From contig CAYRXS010000046.1 of NCBI GenBank assembly GCA_964428225.1, positions 1 through 31,873 of the forward strand: a DNA stretch of 31,873 nt. The letters are read 5' to 3'. Both the position numbers and the translations under genes were made by a program. The notes beneath the pieces were generated by a model, which did not search any database, was not told where the DNA came from, and saw only the letters and a program-made list of their open reading frames with translations. The stretch is from JBFMCU01 sp964428225. Lineage in GTDB: Bacteria; Planctomycetota; UBA1135; GCA-002686595. Of the stretch, positions 30,679 through 31,873 are shown piece after piece. Each line of letters starts with the position of its first letter. Positions within the stretch are counted from its first letter, which is position 1.

Positions 30679-31797
30679 TCAGGGAGTCGCTCGCTCCAGG
30701 CTCCGGGCGATGCCCTCGCGGGCCTCGGGATCCTCCTCGCGGCCGTGCGCTCCCTCCACCGCGGAGCGGACCTCCGCGTCCTCGCCGTGCCCCGCCAGGA
30801 GCCCCCAGGCGGCGGCCTCCCGGACGAGGGGCGAGGGATCCAGCGCGAGGGCCTCGCCCAGCGCCCGGCGCCCCGCATCCGAGGGGCGGTTCCCCAGGAC
30901 CACCGCCGCGTTGCGCGCCAGCCCCTCCCGCCGGGGCCGGCGCAGGGCCGAGCCCTCGAAGCGCTCCGCGAAGGTCTCGGGAGGTGAGCGGAGCCACCCG
31001 GCGAGGTCCCCGCGTTCGACCCCCTCCGAGGTCCCGAAGCGGGCCGCGACGTCGGGGGCCTTCGCGCCCCAGGGGCAGACCTCGGCGCAGACGTCGCAGC
31101 CGAAGACCCACTCTCCCACCCGCGATCGCAGCTCGTGGGGGATGGAGCCGCGGTTCTCGATGGTCTGGTAGCTGATGCAGCGCCGGGAGTCCACGACACC
31201 CGCCTCCCGGATGGCGCCCGTCGGACAGGCCTCGAGGCAGGCCGTGCACGTTCCGCAGGAGATCTTTCGGCGCGGCGGGGTGGGCTCCAGCTCGTCCTCG
31301 AGGAGGATCTCGCCCAAGAAGAACCACGGACCTTGGCGGTGGTGGATCAGGTTCGCGGACACGGACTCGAAGCCCAGGCCCGCCCGGGCGGCGTGGGAGC
31401 GCTCGAGGAGGGGGCCCGCGTCCACGATCCGGCGCATGGTCCCTCCCAGCCCCGCCTCCCCGAGCCGGCGCTGGAGCTTGCGCAGGAGCCGGCCGGCGAC
31501 GTTGTGGTAGTCCCGTCCCGCGGCGTACCGCGCCACGCGGCCCCCCCCGGGGAGTCCGACCGGATCCCGGCGGTGCGACAGCCCCACCACGAGCAGACTC
31601 CGGCCCCCCGGGAGCAGGCGGCGGGGGTCCGTGATCCGGGCCCGGTTCCGCTCCAGCCAGGCCATCCCCCCGTGGTGACCGGCGGCCAGCCAGCGCTCGA
31701 AGCGCTGCGCCGCGGGAGGGGGTTCGAGGGGGGCGATCCCGGCCAGCTCGAATCCCACGTCCCGGGCGAGCTCGAGGGCGTGATCGGAGGCGGTCAT
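30679..31797 (-). CDS. queG: Epoxyqueuosine reductase QueG (divergent)
   Basis: QueG is a cobalamin and two-[4Fe-4S] enzyme that reduces epoxyqueuosine to queuosine in tRNA, the last step after QueA. The 372-residue product has the DYHNV segment, VDAGPLLER with Asp126 matching the catalytic-Asp block, CGTCTACLEACPTGAI (Cys181-191) and CDVCAEVCPW (234-242) cluster motifs with Cys207, and a HEAT-like C-terminus. Unusually, the motif after AGLGF, normally G-K-[NH]-[TS], reads ESVSANL here, so the loop near the cobalamin is altered. The open frame is intact, so it is either a tolerated variant or a different reductase. Its upstream region is cut by the window end. Confidence 0.88.
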   Translation of the reverse strand: MTASDHALELARDVGFELAGIAPLEPPPAAQRFERWLAAGHHGGMAWLERNRARITDPRRLLPGGRSLLVVGLSHRRDPVGLPGGGRVARYAAGRDYHNVAGRLLRKLQRRLGEAGLGGTMRRIVDAGPLLERSHAARAGLGFESVSANLIHHRQGPWFFLGEILLEDELEPTPPRRKISCGTCTACLEACPTGAIREAGVVDSRRCISYQTIENRGSIPHELRSRVGEWVFGCDVCAEVCPWGAKAPDVAARFGTSEGVERGDLAGWLRSPPETFAERFEGSALRRPRREGLARNAAVVLGNRPSDAGRRALGEALALDPSPLVREAAAWGLLAGHGEDAEVRSAVEGAHGREEDPEAREGIARSLERATP

Positions 31798-31873
31798 CGG
31801 GGTGGGGAGAGGCGGGAAACGGCGGGGCGGGAGGCCTCCGGATCGGGACCGGGGCTCCCGACGGTTGCCTGAA

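Noticed and set aside
1..31873. CRISPR array, tRNA, rRNA, transposase, integrase or phage genes
   Set aside because: No regularly spaced repeats, cloverleaf with the T-loop sequence, or mobile-element enzyme could be supported; only the palindromic element at 13959-14084 is repeat-like.

Overview
This is a very GC-rich, gene-dense bacterial window with about 23 protein genes, many touching or overlapping by a few bases. No tRNA, rRNA, CRISPR array, transposase or phage gene is visible. The gene content suggests a chromosomal segment of a Planctomycetota-like bacterium. The clues are a YdjY-domain exported protein, a bacterial inositol-3-phosphate synthase of the short type, an FG-GAP repeat lipoprotein, a GldA/GldF/GldG/DUF4340 transporter operon and a tiny zinc-ribbon protein. 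This placement is inference; another high-GC Gram-negative phylum is possible.

Layout. 1-2.5 kb: thiG (thiazole synthase) overlaps a CPBP (CAAX-type) membrane protease gene, followed by a gamma-carbonic-anhydrase-like gene. 2.5-7.8 kb: a large FG-GAP/VCBS propeller lipoprotein, a sugar-nucleotidyltransferase and larE on the + strand, meeting an mtfA-like M90 peptidase gene that runs the other way. 7.8-10.6 kb: a two-domain M16 metallopeptidase lipoprotein (-). 10.7-14 kb: a + strand operon of a YdjY-domain protein, a membrane protein of unknown function and inositol-3-phosphate synthase. A 126-bp inverted-repeat element follows. 14.1-17.1 kb: an orphan DNA methylase overlapping an LTA-synthase-like membrane phosphotransferase. 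17-22.9 kb (-): ABC ATPase, ABC permease, GldG-like protein, DUF4340 protein and an acidic exported protein, a complete auxiliary-ABC operon. 23.4-27.7 kb (+): a three-gene regulatory cassette of a sigma-region-4-like HTH protein, a TPR-like protein and a GAF-AAA+-HTH protein. 27.8-31.8 kb: queA (+), thiE (-), a 73-residue zinc-ribbon protein (-) and a divergent queG (-).

Two pathways recur. Thiamine synthesis has thiG at the left end and thiE at the right. Queuosine synthesis has queA and queG flanking thiE. They are not single operons. Translational coupling is common: thiG/CPBP, YdjY/membrane protein, methylase/LTA-synthase-like and gldA/gldF all overlap.

The most interesting points are: (i) the three-gene cassette at 23393-27749, whose NtrC-like AAA+ domain keeps Walker A, Walker B and WxGNVREL but has lost the sigma-54-contacting GAFTGA loop; (ii) TAnnnT boxes ending exactly 6 nt before the start codons of three genes, which predicts leaderless mRNAs; (iii) a structured inverted-repeat element between ino1 and the methylase; (iv) a QueG that lacks the usual G-K-[N/H] motif; and (v) a run of three hairpins, including a strong terminator, between the zinc-ribbon gene and thiE.
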